This document shows positions 15,779 through 24,614 of a DNA stretch of 64,000 nt, piece after piece. Position numbers and translations under genes: made by a program. Under the pieces are notes generated by a model. The model searched no databases, was not told where the DNA came from, and saw only the letters and a program-made list of their open reading frames with translations. The stretch spans positions 165,267 through 229,266 of the forward strand of contig JAFGXS010000052.1 in assembly GCA_016936505.1 (NCBI GenBank). The letters run 5' to 3'. The first letter of the stretch is position 1. Each line of letters starts with the position of its first letter. The DNA is from Bacteroidales bacterium. GTDB taxonomy: Bacteria; Bacteroidota; Bacteroidia; Bacteroidales; F082.

Positions 15779-17899
15779 ATGAAAAAAAATGTACTTTTAT
15801 TTTTATCGGTAGTGGCTATGCTTGGCCTGTGGCAATGTACTCCCCAGCATAAGGAGAAAAAAGCCGAAAAAGCAAAACAAAAACTTATTGAAAAACCTGA
15901 TATGAAATTAAGCAGCGACCTTCTTACTCCTGAAGTTTTATGGTCAATGGGACGTTTGAGCGGAGTTCAGCTCTCTCCTGATCAGAAAACTTTAATCTTT
16001 GGCGTTACATATTACAGTAAAGAAGAAAACAAAGGAAACAGAGAGCTTTACCGTATGGATGTGGATGGTAAGAACCTGAAACAGTTAACCAAAACTCCTG
16101 AAAGTGAGTTCAATGCCGTTTGGAGACCTGATGGAAAAAAAATCGGATATCTTTCACCGGAAAGTGGTTCCATGCAAATCTGGGAAATGAATCCTGACGG
16201 TTCTAACCCTGTTCAAATTACACACGTTGATGGGGATGTTACCGGTTTCAAATATGCTCCCGACCAAAAGAAGATTTTATATACCATGGAAGTTAAAGTG
16301 GATAAAAATGTGCACGACATGTATCCCGACCTTCCAAAAACTTCCGGAAAAATCTTTACAGATATGATGTATCGTCATTGGGATGAATGGGTAACCACTT
16401 ACAGCCACATCTTTGTAGCCGACTATAATGGTACAGGTATCAGCAATTCTATTGACATCATGAAGGGTGAACCTTATGAAAGTCCCATGAAACCTTTCGG
16501 AGGAATGGAACAAATTAACTGGACTCCTGACTCTAAAACCATTGCTTATACCTGCCGCAAGAAAAAAGGATTGGCATACACCTTGTCTACTAATTCCGAC
16601 ATTTATTTCTACAACCTCGATAATAAGACCACAAAGAATATGACAGAGGGAATGATGGGATATGATGTAAGCCCTGTTTTTTCCCCCGATGGAAAATACA
16701 TGGCATGGGAAAGCATGGAACATGACGGCTACGAATCAGATAAGAATCGTTTATTTGTTATGGATCTGAGCACTGGCAAAAAAACAGATTATTCTAAAAA
16801 TTTCGATCAGAATGCAAACAGTCTTGCCTGGAGTAACGACGGAAAATCAGTTTACTTCATCAGCGACTGGCATGCTTCAGATGATATTTACAGAATGGAC
16901 CTGAGCAATGGCAAAATTACCAAGATTACAGAAGGAATTCATGACTACACTTCTGTAATACCTGCAGGCAAAACACTTTACGCTACACGTATGAGCATGT
17001 CCATGCCCATTGAGGTTTATGCTGTAGATTCTACAACAGGTAAAGATACTCAACTAACTTTTACCAATAAAAACATCATGGACCAGTTAAAAATGGGCCG
17101 TGTTGAAAAACGCTGGATCAAAACCACCGACAACAAGGAAATGCTAACCTGGGTTATTTACCCACCAAATTTTGATCCCAATAAAAAATACCCTGCTTTA
17201 CTTTACTGCGAAGGTGGCCCTCAAAGTACTGTAAGTCAATTCTGGTCGTACCGTTGGAATTTTCAGATTATGGCTGCTAATGACTATATTATTGTAGCTC
17301 CCAATCGCAGAGGGTTACCCGGATTTGGAACCAAATGGAATGAAGAAATCAGCGGGGATTACGGTGGACAGAACATGAAAGATTATCTGAGCGCAATTGA
17401 TGCTGTAAAAAAAGAGCCTTTTGTTGACGCCGATCGTTTGGGTGCTGTTGGCGCATCTTATGGTGGATTCTCAATTTACTGGCTGGCCGGACACAATTTG
17501 AGCCATCGTTTTAAAGTTTTTATTGCCCACGATGGTATGTTCAATCTCGAATCCATGTATCTGGAAACAGACGAAATGTGGTTTGTAAACTGGGATTTGG
17601 GTGGTCCTTACTGGGACAAAAAGAATAAAATTGCCCAACGCAGTTATGCTAACTCGCCACACAAATTTATCCAAAACTGGAATGCCCCTATTTTGGTTAT
17701 TCACGGACAAAAAGACTTCAGAATTCCTGTAACTCAGGGCATGCAGGCATTCGACGGAGCCATATTAAGAAAGGTTCCTGCTGAGTTTTTATATTTCCCA
17801 GATGAAAATCACTGGGTGTTGAAACCTCAAAATGGAATTTTGTGGCAACGCACTTTCTTTAGCTGGTTAGATCGCTGGCTAAAAAAAGACAATCAATAA
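15779..17899 (+). CDS. S9-family prolyl oligopeptidase-like peptidase, putative lipoprotein
   Basis: A 706-residue serine peptidase. The signal sequence ends in LGLWQC (Cys20), a probable lipobox, followed by a Lys/Glu-rich tether. Residues about 45-430 are TolB/WD40-like propeller repeats (SPDQKTLIFGV, RPDGKKIGYLSP, SPDGKYMAWES). The C-terminal alpha/beta hydrolase domain has S560 in GASYGGF, D646 in GQKDFRIP and H678 in ENHW. Such enzymes cleave short peptides in the periplasm. The DUF3078 gene follows 27 bases later, so they may be cotranscribed. Confidence 0.93.
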   Translation: MKKNVLLFLSVVAMLGLWQCTPQHKEKKAEKAKQKLIEKPDMKLSSDLLTPEVLWSMGRLSGVQLSPDQKTLIFGVTYYSKEENKGNRELYRMDVDGKNLKQLTKTPESEFNAVWRPDGKKIGYLSPESGSMQIWEMNPDGSNPVQITHVDGDVTGFKYAPDQKKILYTMEVKVDKNVHDMYPDLPKTSGKIFTDMMYRHWDEWVTTYSHIFVADYNGTGISNSIDIMKGEPYESPMKPFGGMEQINWTPDSKTIAYTCRKKKGLAYTLSTNSDIYFYNLDNKTTKNMTEGMMGYDVSPVFSPDGKYMAWESMEHDGYESDKNRLFVMDLSTGKKTDYSKNFDQNANSLAWSNDGKSVYFISDWHASDDIYRMDLSNGKITKITEGIHDYTSVIPAGKTLYATRMSMSMPIEVYAVDSTTGKDTQLTFTNKNIMDQLKMGRVEKRWIKTTDNKEMLTWVIYPPNFDPNKKYPALLYCEGGPQSTVSQFWSYRWNFQIMAANDYIIVAPNRRGLPGFGTKWNEEISGDYGGQNMKDYLSAIDAVKKEPFVDADRLGAVGASYGGFSIYWLAGHNLSHRFKVFIAHDGMFNLESMYLETDEMWFVNWDLGGPYWDKKNKIAQRSYANSPHKFIQNWNAPILVIHGQKDFRIPVTQGMQAFDGAILRKVPAEFLYFPDENHWVLKPQNGILWQRTFFSWLDRWLKKDNQ

Positions 17900-17926
17900 A
17901 AAACATTTTTTTAATCAATATTTCTC

Positions 17927-18889
17927 ATGAAGAAAGTACTCGGTTTTATATTTATTTTGATGTTTGGAGGTTCAATTCAGGTTTTTGCCAATTCAAAGCC
18001 TAATGATACTGTCCAGAATAAAAAATGGAAATATAAAGCAGAGTACAGTCTCATGATGAACCAAATAGGATTTTCAAACTGGGCAACCGGAGGTGAGAGC
18101 GCAATAACAGGTCAGGGAACTGTAGACTATGACCTGAAATATAAAAAAAATAAATTTACTTTCACACACTCTGCTCACCTGGCTTACGGAATTGCTGGTT
18201 ATTTTAACAAAGACATTGAAAAAACTGACGATAAACTGGACTTAAGCTTTGCCATGGGACATAAAATTTCCAAAAAATGGGAGTTTTCGGGTATGGCCAT
18301 TTTCAAATCTCAATTTACTAATGGATACAACTATCCCAATGACTCGGTTCTGGCTTCTGCATTCATGGCACCGGGTTACGTTACGGTATCTTTAGGCTTT
18401 ACCTTTAACCCTTCTAAAAGATTACAGATATTTCTCAGCCCTATTGCTGGAAAAATGACTTTCGTACTCAATCAGCAACTTGCCAATGCCGGAGCTTTTG
18501 GTGTTACAAAAGCCGTTTACGACAGTTTAGGAAATGTTTTGGTTCCGGGAGAAAGATATTTTGGACAGCTTGGACTTAACTTACTTTGGTCATATAAAGG
18601 CAAAGTGATGAAAAACGTCCTGTATCATACTAATCTTAACTTATATAATAATTATATAGAACCAAGACCTGATATGCGCTGGCAGGTTGACATGGATTGG
18701 GATAATAAATTCACATTCAAAATCAACGATCATTTTGTAACCTTGCTTTATGTACATTTAAAATATGATCCAAAAATATTATTTCCTAAGTATGAGATGA
18801 TTGATGGAATCAATGCTATAGTTGCAGAAAGAACAAGACTGCAAGTAAAAGAAACATTTGGTCTTGGAATAACATATAAGATTAAATAG
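17927..18889 (+). CDS. DUF3078 outer-membrane protein
   Basis: A 320-residue protein with a signal peptide (cleavage near QVFANS, about residue 22) and alternating amphipathic strands to the end, consistent with an outer-membrane beta-barrel. The segment MMNQIGFSNWATGGESAI is the hallmark of DUF3078, a Bacteroidota family of unknown function. Short and regular strands continue to the terminal TFGLGITYKIK, with no terminal Phe. It is 27 bases downstream of the S9 peptidase gene. Confidence 0.9.
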   Translation: MKKVLGFIFILMFGGSIQVFANSKPNDTVQNKKWKYKAEYSLMMNQIGFSNWATGGESAITGQGTVDYDLKYKKNKFTFTHSAHLAYGIAGYFNKDIEKTDDKLDLSFAMGHKISKKWEFSGMAIFKSQFTNGYNYPNDSVLASAFMAPGYVTVSLGFTFNPSKRLQIFLSPIAGKMTFVLNQQLANAGAFGVTKAVYDSLGNVLVPGERYFGQLGLNLLWSYKGKVMKNVLYHTNLNLYNNYIEPRPDMRWQVDMDWDNKFTFKINDHFVTLLYVHLKYDPKILFPKYEMIDGINAIVAERTRLQVKETFGLGITYKIK

Positions 18890-18923
18890 ACGAATTATAA
18901 TTAATTTCTATTGATTGATTGTT

Positions 18924-18931
18924 TATTTTTG
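18924..18931 (+). promoter_or_regulatory. -7 box of ugd
   Basis: TATTTTTG, 29 bases before the ugd start codon; the -33 region is not clear. Confidence 0.45.
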
Positions 18932-18960
18932 AACAATAAAACAACCCAATTATCAAAAAC

Positions 18961-20274
18961 ATGAAAATTACAATGGTAGGTACAGGCTATGTAGGTTTGG
19001 TAACAGGAGCCTGTTTTTCTGAAGTTGGTATTGACGTTACATGTGTCGATATTGATGAAAGGAAAATTAATAATCTAAAAAACGGAATCATTCCCATATA
19101 CGAGCCCGGACTTGAAGACCTGGTTAAACGCAATGTAGAAAAAGATCGATTGCATTTTTGCACTAAACTTTCCCAATCAATGGAAGGTGTGGATGTTATC
19201 TTTGGTGCCGTTGGGACTCCTCCTGACGAAGATGGTAGCGCCGACTTAAAATATGTTCTAGAAGTAGCCCGTGAAGTAGGAAGAAACATGCAGAACTACC
19301 TCATTATGGTTACCAAAAGTACCGTTCCGGTTGGAACCGCTGAAAAAGTGCGAAGCGCAATTCAGCAAGAATTGGACAAAAGAGGTGTCGATATTCCTTT
19401 TGATGTAGCTTCAAATCCTGAATTTCTAAAAGAAGGTGCCGCCGTTGATGATTTCCTGAAACCTGACCGTATTGTTGTGGGTGTTGATTCCGACAAAGCC
19501 AAAAAACTCATGGATAAATTGTACAAGCCTTTTACCATGAATGGCCATCCTGTAATTTTCATGGACATTGTTTCTGCAGAAATGACAAAGTATGCTGCCA
19601 ACTCAATGCTGGCAACCAAAATTAGTTTCATGAACGATATTGCTAATCTTTGCGAAATTGTTGGCGCTGATGTGAATGCTGTAAGAAAAGGAATTGGAAG
19701 TGACAGAAGAATCGGACCTTACTTTATCTATCCAGGAACCGGATATGGTGGTTCATGCTTCCCTAAAGACGTTAAAGCTTTGATTAAAACTGCAGATTCA
19801 ATGGGTTATGATATGGAAGTATTGAAGTCCGTTGAAAATGTAAACGAACGTCAGAAGTCAGTATTGTTTGCCAAAGCCATGCGCCATTTTGATGGTAATT
19901 TAAAAGGCAAAACATTTGGTATTTGGGGGCTTTCTTTTAAACCCCAAACCGATGATATGCGTGAAGCCCCATCATTGGTAGTAATAAAGAAATTATTGGA
20001 TGCAGGAGCAAAAGTTAAAGCTTACGATCCTGTTGCTATGCACGAAGCTGAACGTGTTTTAGGTGATAGTATTACTTTTGTAAAAGATCAATACGAAGCT
20101 TTGATTGATACTAATGGAATGTTTTTGATTACTGAATGGCCCGAATTTAAATTCCCCAATTTTAAAGTCATTGAAAAACTACTGAAAAACAAAGTAATTT
20201 TTGACGGAAGAAACGTTTACGATCCTGAAGAATTAAAACAATCAGGATTTGATTACTACGGTATTGGCAGATAA
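18961..20274 (+). CDS. ugd: UDP-glucose 6-dehydrogenase
   Basis: A 437-residue enzyme of the UDP-glucose/GDP-mannose dehydrogenase family; it oxidises UDP-glucose to UDP-glucuronate with two NAD+. The N-terminal NAD motif is GTGYVGLVTGACFSE (7-21), VTKSTVPVGT lies near 119-128, the catalytic Cys is C266 in YGGSCFPKDV, and the C-terminal domain contains FGIWGLSFKPQTDDMREAPS. It is directly followed by the decarboxylase that uses its product, although a hairpin lies between them. Confidence 0.97.
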   Translation: MKITMVGTGYVGLVTGACFSEVGIDVTCVDIDERKINNLKNGIIPIYEPGLEDLVKRNVEKDRLHFCTKLSQSMEGVDVIFGAVGTPPDEDGSADLKYVLEVAREVGRNMQNYLIMVTKSTVPVGTAEKVRSAIQQELDKRGVDIPFDVASNPEFLKEGAAVDDFLKPDRIVVGVDSDKAKKLMDKLYKPFTMNGHPVIFMDIVSAEMTKYAANSMLATKISFMNDIANLCEIVGADVNAVRKGIGSDRRIGPYFIYPGTGYGGSCFPKDVKALIKTADSMGYDMEVLKSVENVNERQKSVLFAKAMRHFDGNLKGKTFGIWGLSFKPQTDDMREAPSLVVIKKLLDAGAKVKAYDPVAMHEAERVLGDSITFVKDQYEALIDTNGMFLITEWPEFKFPNFKVIEKLLKNKVIFDGRNVYDPEELKQSGFDYYGIGR

Positions 20275-20295
20275 AGACAAAAAATTATTATTTTT

Positions 20296-20326
20296 AAAGC
20301 AGGTCACAAAACAGGCCTGCTTTTTT
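20296..20326 (+). terminator. Hairpin terminator after ugd
   Basis: AAAGCAGG (20296-20303) pairs with CCTGCTTT (20316-20323), followed by T residues. It lies only 14 bases before the next gene, so it may attenuate rather than stop transcription. Confidence 0.6.
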
Positions 20327-20339
20327 AACATTAATATCT

Positions 20340-21293
20340 ATGAAACGTATTCTCGTAACAGGTGGCGCCGGTTTTATCGGTTCACATTTATGTAAGCGAC
20401 TGCTGAATGAAGGTAATGAAGTCATTTCGCTGGACAATTATTTTACTGGACAGAAAAAAAACATTGTTGAATTAATGGATAATCCTTATTTCGAGGTTGT
20501 CCGACACGATGTTACCAGTCCTTTTTTTGTTGAAGTTGATGAAATTTACAATCTGGCATGTCCTGCTTCACCGGTTCATTACCAGTATAATCCCATTAAA
20601 ACTGTAAAAACATCTGTTATGGGTGCCATTAATATGCTTGGTCTTGCCAAACGTATTAAAGCTAAAGTGTTACAGGCTTCCACCAGCGAAGTTTATGGCG
20701 ATCCTCAGGTTCATCCGCAAAAAGAGGATTACTGGGGACACGTTAATCCAATCGGGCAACGTTCATGCTACGATGAAGGAAAACGCGTTTCAGAAACACT
20801 CTTCATGAATTATCATCATCAGAATGATGTGCGCATAAAGATCATCAGAATCTTTAATACTTACGGACCCAATATGCATCCTAACGATGGTCGCGTAGTT
20901 TCCAACTTTATTGTTCAGGCCCTGAAGGGAAAAGATATCACAGTATATGGCGATGGAAAACAAACCAGAAGTTTCCAGTATGTGGATGATCTGGTCAATG
21001 GAATGACGAAGATGATGAATACTGGCGATGACTTTGTAGGACCTGTAAATATTGGAAACCCCGGAGAATTTACTATTCTGGAACTTGCTGAAAAAGTAAT
21101 TGATATGACCGGTTCCAAATCAAAGATTATTTACAAGCCTTTGCCCAGTGACGATCCGATGCAGCGTAAACCTGATATTAGTCTTGCAAAAGAAAAACTA
21201 GATTGGGAACCAAAAATTCAACTGGAAACAGGTCTTAAAAAGACTATCACTTATTTCGATGAATTACTAAAAGAAAATCCGAACATCGTATAA
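20340..21293 (+). CDS. UDP-glucuronate decarboxylase (UDP-xylose synthase)
   Basis: A 317-residue extended SDR. The NAD motif [10 protein letters not shown] is at residues 8-17, the catalytic Tyr144/Lys148 in YDEGK, and the conserved CPASP block near 77-81 and STSEVYG near 115-121 are typical of UDP-glucuronate decarboxylases, which make UDP-xylose. Preceded by ugd, it completes a two-step path from UDP-glucose. It overlaps the rfbD-like gene by one base (TAATG). Confidence 0.94.
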   Translation: MKRILVTGGAGFIGSHLCKRLLNEGNEVISLDNYFTGQKKNIVELMDNPYFEVVRHDVTSPFFVEVDEIYNLACPASPVHYQYNPIKTVKTSVMGAINMLGLAKRIKAKVLQASTSEVYGDPQVHPQKEDYWGHVNPIGQRSCYDEGKRVSETLFMNYHHQNDVRIKIIRIFNTYGPNMHPNDGRVVSNFIVQALKGKDITVYGDGKQTRSFQYVDDLVNGMTKMMNTGDDFVGPVNIGNPGEFTILELAEKVIDMTGSKSKIIYKPLPSDDPMQRKPDISLAKEKLDWEPKIQLETGLKKTITYFDELLKENPNIV

Positions 21294-22162
21294 TGAAGAA
21301 AATATTAGTCACAGGAAGTAAAGGACAATTAGGGTCTGAAATCAAAGCACTTGAAAACCAATATTCTGATTTACAGATAGTTTATACCGACATTGAAGAG
21401 CTAAACCTGACAGATCAGAGCGCCATTCAACATTTCTTTTCAGAACATTCTTTCGATTATTGCATGAACTGTGCTGCTTATACTGCCGTAGACAAAGCGG
21501 AAGATGAACCTGAATTGGCAAAGCTAATCAATGCAACAGCTGTGGAATATTTGGCTAAAGCTTGTACTGAGAATAACACTAAGCTTATTCACATCTCAAC
21601 AGATTATGTCTTTGACGGAACGAATTATCAGCCTTATGTTGAAACAGATGAGGCAACACCGAATTCACAATATGGTTTAACTAAAAAGCTGGGGGAAGAA
21701 GCTGTCGCCAATTTTGCAACTCAAGCAGCTATTATCCGTACTTCCTGGCTCTATTCTTCCTATGGGAATAATTTTGTTAAAACCATGTTACGATTAGGCA
21801 ATGAACGTGACCAATTGAATGTTGTTTTTGATCAAGTGGGAACTCCAACTTATGCCGGTGATTTGGCTAAAGCTATGCTCGATATTGTTGCAAATGACAA
21901 TATGAAACCAGGCATTGAAGTCTATCATTATAGTAATGAAGGTGTCATTAGCTGGTACGATTTTGCTAAAGCAATTTTCAGAGAAAGTAATATTTCCTGC
22001 CAGGTAAATCCGATTGAATCCAAAGACTTTCCTGCGAAGGCTCCCCGCCCCTTCTACAGTGTTTTGAACAAAACAAAAATTAAAAATGATTTAAACGTTT
22101 CCGTTCCTTATTGGCTTGACAGCTTAAAACTGGTTCTGAAACAATTAAATACCAATAATTGA
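21293..22162 (+). CDS. rfbD: dTDP-4-dehydrorhamnose reductase family protein
   Basis: A 289-residue RmlD/RfbD-type SDR. GSKGQLGSEI (8-17) is the cofactor loop, STDYVFDG (about 101-108) is typical, and Tyr-Lys are in SQYGLTKKLGE (about 126-136). The family reduces dTDP-4-keto-rhamnose to dTDP-rhamnose. No rfbA, rfbB or rfbC is in the window, so the exact substrate is inferred from the family only. It is translationally coupled to the UDP-xylose synthase gene and followed by a hexose phosphomutase gene. Confidence 0.88.
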   Translation: MKKILVTGSKGQLGSEIKALENQYSDLQIVYTDIEELNLTDQSAIQHFFSEHSFDYCMNCAAYTAVDKAEDEPELAKLINATAVEYLAKACTENNTKLIHISTDYVFDGTNYQPYVETDEATPNSQYGLTKKLGEEAVANFATQAAIIRTSWLYSSYGNNFVKTMLRLGNERDQLNVVFDQVGTPTYAGDLAKAMLDIVANDNMKPGIEVYHYSNEGVISWYDFAKAIFRESNISCQVNPIESKDFPAKAPRPFYSVLNKTKIKNDLNVSVPYWLDSLKLVLKQLNTNN

Positions 22163-22179
22163 GATAAAAAATTAAACCA

Positions 22180-23913
22180 ATGAATACAACTATTGATCCT
22201 GTTGCATTAGAAAAAGCCAACAGCTGGCTTCAGGGAAATTATGACGAAGAAACCAAAAATACCATTCGTCAAATGCTGGAAAGCGATCATAAAGAACTTA
22301 CCGAATCCTTTTACAGGGATTTAGAATTTGGTACAGGTGGTTTGCGTGGTATTATGGGAGTTGGTTCTAACCGCATGAACAAATACACTGTGGGCGCTGC
22401 AACACAAGGTTTTTCAAATTATCTGAAAAAGAATTTTCCAAATCAGAAAATAAGCGTTGCCATTGCACATGACTCGCGCAACAATAGTAGAAAATTTGCT
22501 GAAATCAGTGCCGATATTTTTTCCGGTAACGGAATTAAGGTTTTTCTTTTTGAGGATCTCCGCCCTACTCCGGAACTTTCATTTGCCATCAGGCATTTGG
22601 GTTGCCAGGGAGGAATTATGCTGACAGCTTCGCACAATCCAAAAGAATACAATGGATACAAAGCCTATTGGGATGATGGAGGCCAGTTGATCAGCCCACA
22701 CGATAAAAATGTAATTGCAGAAGTTGAAAAGATTGCCGGTGTTGATGAAGTTAGGTTTGATGGAAATCCAGCTTTAATTGAAATAATTGGCGAAGAAGTA
22801 GATCAGGCTTACCTGACTTTGGTCCAATCCTTAAGCCTTTCTCCTGAGATTATTAAGCAACAAAATGATCTGAAGATTGTTTACACTGCATTGCACGGAA
22901 CCGGAATCACCATGGTTCCCAAGTCATTGAAAAACTTTGGCTTTGCACATGTTTCATTGGTTGAAAAACAAGCTGTTCCTGACGGAAACTTCCCAACCGT
23001 GGTTTCCCCAAATCCGGAAGAACAAGCTGCCATGGAAATGGCTATAAATCAAGCCAACGAAGAAAATGCAGATTTGGTTCTCGCCACCGACCCTGATGCT
23101 GACCGTGTTGGAGTTGCCGTTAGAGAAGGAAATGATTTTGTGTTGCTCAATGGAAACCAAACCGCTTCACTGCTCATTTATTACTTATTAAGCAAGTGGC
23201 ATGAAGACGGAAAGCTTTCCGGAAAAGAATACATCGTTAAAACCATTGTAACCTCTGAACTGTTGTTTGATATTGCAAACAAATTTGATGTGGAACATTT
23301 TGATGTTTTAACCGGGTTTAAATACATTGCCGATATCATCAAACAACTTGAAGGAGAAAAAACCTTCATTGGCGGTGGTGAAGAAAGTTATGGATATCTC
23401 GTTGGTGATTTTGTCCGTGATAAAGATGCCGTAATTTCCTGCTCTATGATAGCTGAAACAGCAGCCTGGGTTGCTTCACAGGGTTTAACTATGATGGGCA
23501 TGCTCAAAAAACTATATGTCGAATTTGGCTTTTACAAAGAAAAACTGGTTTCGGTTGTCCGTAAAGGAAAAAGCGGTGCAGAAGAAATAGCTCAAATGAT
23601 GACCGATTTCAGAGCTAATCCTCCTCAATCTATTGGGGGGTCACAGGTTGTTATGATTAAAGATTATCAGAGTTCTGTTTCCAAAAACATGGAATCCGGT
23701 AACGAAACAACTATTAGCCTGCCTAAATCCAATGTGTTACAGTTTTTCACCAAAGACGGTTCAAAAATAAGTGTACGTCCTTCAGGCACAGAACCCAAAA
23801 TCAAATTTTACTTTGGTATGAAAACAATTTTAAACAGTGTTGAAGATTTTTCCAAAGTAAATGCTGAGAGTGAAGACCACATCAACAACATCATTAAAGA
23901 ACTGAATCTTTAA
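22180..23913 (+). CDS. Phosphoglucomutase/phosphomannomutase (alpha-D-phosphohexomutase)
   Basis: A 577-residue four-domain phosphohexomutase. The phosphoserine S151 is in TASHNPKEYNGYK, the Mg loop DPDADRVGVA is near 305-314, the sugar-binding GGGEESYG near 393-400 and the phosphate-binding SVRPSGTEPKIKFY near the C-terminus. It interconverts hexose 1- and 6-phosphates (probably glucose), feeding the nucleotide-sugar genes just upstream. The length fits the PgcA/PMM2-like long subfamily. A hairpin terminator follows. Confidence 0.93.
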   Translation: MNTTIDPVALEKANSWLQGNYDEETKNTIRQMLESDHKELTESFYRDLEFGTGGLRGIMGVGSNRMNKYTVGAATQGFSNYLKKNFPNQKISVAIAHDSRNNSRKFAEISADIFSGNGIKVFLFEDLRPTPELSFAIRHLGCQGGIMLTASHNPKEYNGYKAYWDDGGQLISPHDKNVIAEVEKIAGVDEVRFDGNPALIEIIGEEVDQAYLTLVQSLSLSPEIIKQQNDLKIVYTALHGTGITMVPKSLKNFGFAHVSLVEKQAVPDGNFPTVVSPNPEEQAAMEMAINQANEENADLVLATDPDADRVGVAVREGNDFVLLNGNQTASLLIYYLLSKWHEDGKLSGKEYIVKTIVTSELLFDIANKFDVEHFDVLTGFKYIADIIKQLEGEKTFIGGGEESYGYLVGDFVRDKDAVISCSMIAETAAWVASQGLTMMGMLKKLYVEFGFYKEKLVSVVRKGKSGAEEIAQMMTDFRANPPQSIGGSQVVMIKDYQSSVSKNMESGNETTISLPKSNVLQFFTKDGSKISVRPSGTEPKIKFYFGMKTILNSVEDFSKVNAESEDHINNIIKELNL

Positions 23914-23932
23914 TTCATTGAAATCGATTTTT

Positions 23933-23966
23933 AAAGCCCGGTTAACAATGATTGATCGGGCTTTTT
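23933..23966 (+). terminator. Terminator after the phosphohexomutase gene
   Basis: AAAGCCCG (23933-23940) pairs with CGGGCTTT (23957-23964) across a 16-base loop, followed by TT. It ends the ugd-to-mutase block. Confidence 0.65.
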
Positions 23967-23987
23967 CATTTGTATGAACCAAACCCT

Positions 23988-23995
23988 TATTTTTG
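23988..23995 (+). promoter_or_regulatory. -7 box of the DUF5063 gene
   Basis: TATTTTTG, 15 bases before the start codon. A TTTG at 23969-23972 is closer (15 bases) than usual. Confidence 0.45.
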
Positions 23996-24010
23996 CAAAA
24001 AAATTGAACA

Positions 24011-24547
24011 ATGAGCAATTACAGCGACGATCCTACGGTAAGCAAACCCATTATTGAAATGCTGACCATAGCTAATGAATACTGTTATTTTTTAGAACGC
24101 ATAGAAAAGAAAGAAGCTAACGAAATTCTCAACTTTTTCTATCGAATTGGTCCATTAATGTATCTCAAAGGCAGCTTACTACCCGATATCGAAGTGGAAA
24201 ACCCTGAAGCAAATGAGCGATTTGTAACGGCTGAGCAATGGGAGAACCTATTTAATGAGTTGCGCGAAAAACTGGGCAAAAAAGATGAGTACTGGGTCAT
24301 TGATCCTCAATATATCAATGAAAATGAACCGTTAAAAGCCAGCCTTTCAGAAAACATAGCAGATATATATCAGGATATGAAAGACTTTTTAATGCTCTAC
24401 CAGAAAAATACCTATGCTGCACGTGAAAATGCCATTAGCGAATGTTCTAAGTTATTTTCAGGTCATTGGGGGTATAGGATTACAAACAGCATGTCAAAAA
24501 TTCACCATATCATTCATGAAAAAGAAGAGGAAAATAACTTCTTCTAA
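24011..24547 (+). CDS. DUF5063 domain protein
   Basis: A 178-residue, mostly helical, acidic soluble protein. The pattern PIIEMLTIANEYCYFLE at the start, LPLLYLKG-like IGPLMYLKGSLLP in the middle and FSGHWGYRI near the end match DUF5063, a Bacteroidota family of unknown function. No signal peptide or catalytic motif was seen. It is 67 bases upstream of feoB, separated by a hairpin and the feoB palindrome, so it is probably transcribed on its own. Confidence 0.85.
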   Translation: MSNYSDDPTVSKPIIEMLTIANEYCYFLERIEKKEANEILNFFYRIGPLMYLKGSLLPDIEVENPEANERFVTAEQWENLFNELREKLGKKDEYWVIDPQYINENEPLKASLSENIADIYQDMKDFLMLYQKNTYAARENAISECSKLFSGHWGYRITNSMSKIHHIIHEKEEENNFF

Positions 24548-24568
24548 AATACCCGAATCTGGGTATTT
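24547..24568 (+). terminator. Hairpin after the DUF5063 gene
   Basis: AAATACCC (24547-24554) and GGGTATTT (24561-24568) form a perfect 8-bp stem with a 6-base loop. It ends in only three T, so it is a weak terminator or a structured element in the feoB leader. Confidence 0.45.
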
Positions 24569-24588
24569 AATATCATTAAAAAATACTT

Positions 24589-24608
24589 TTATTTTGCGCG
24601 CAAAATAA
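24589..24608. promoter_or_regulatory. Perfect 20-bp palindrome just before feoB (candidate metal-regulator operator)
   Basis: TTATTTTGCGCGCAAAATAA reads the same on both strands and ends 6 bases before the feoB start codon. Its position and symmetry suit the operator of a dimeric iron-responsive repressor such as a DtxR- or Fur-family protein; no such regulator gene is in the window. Confidence 0.65.
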
Positions 24609-24614
24609 GCACAT

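Noticed and set aside
16277..16723. 148-codon open frame opposite the S9 peptidase gene
   Set aside because: Antisense to conserved propeller repeats; composition unlike real proteins here.
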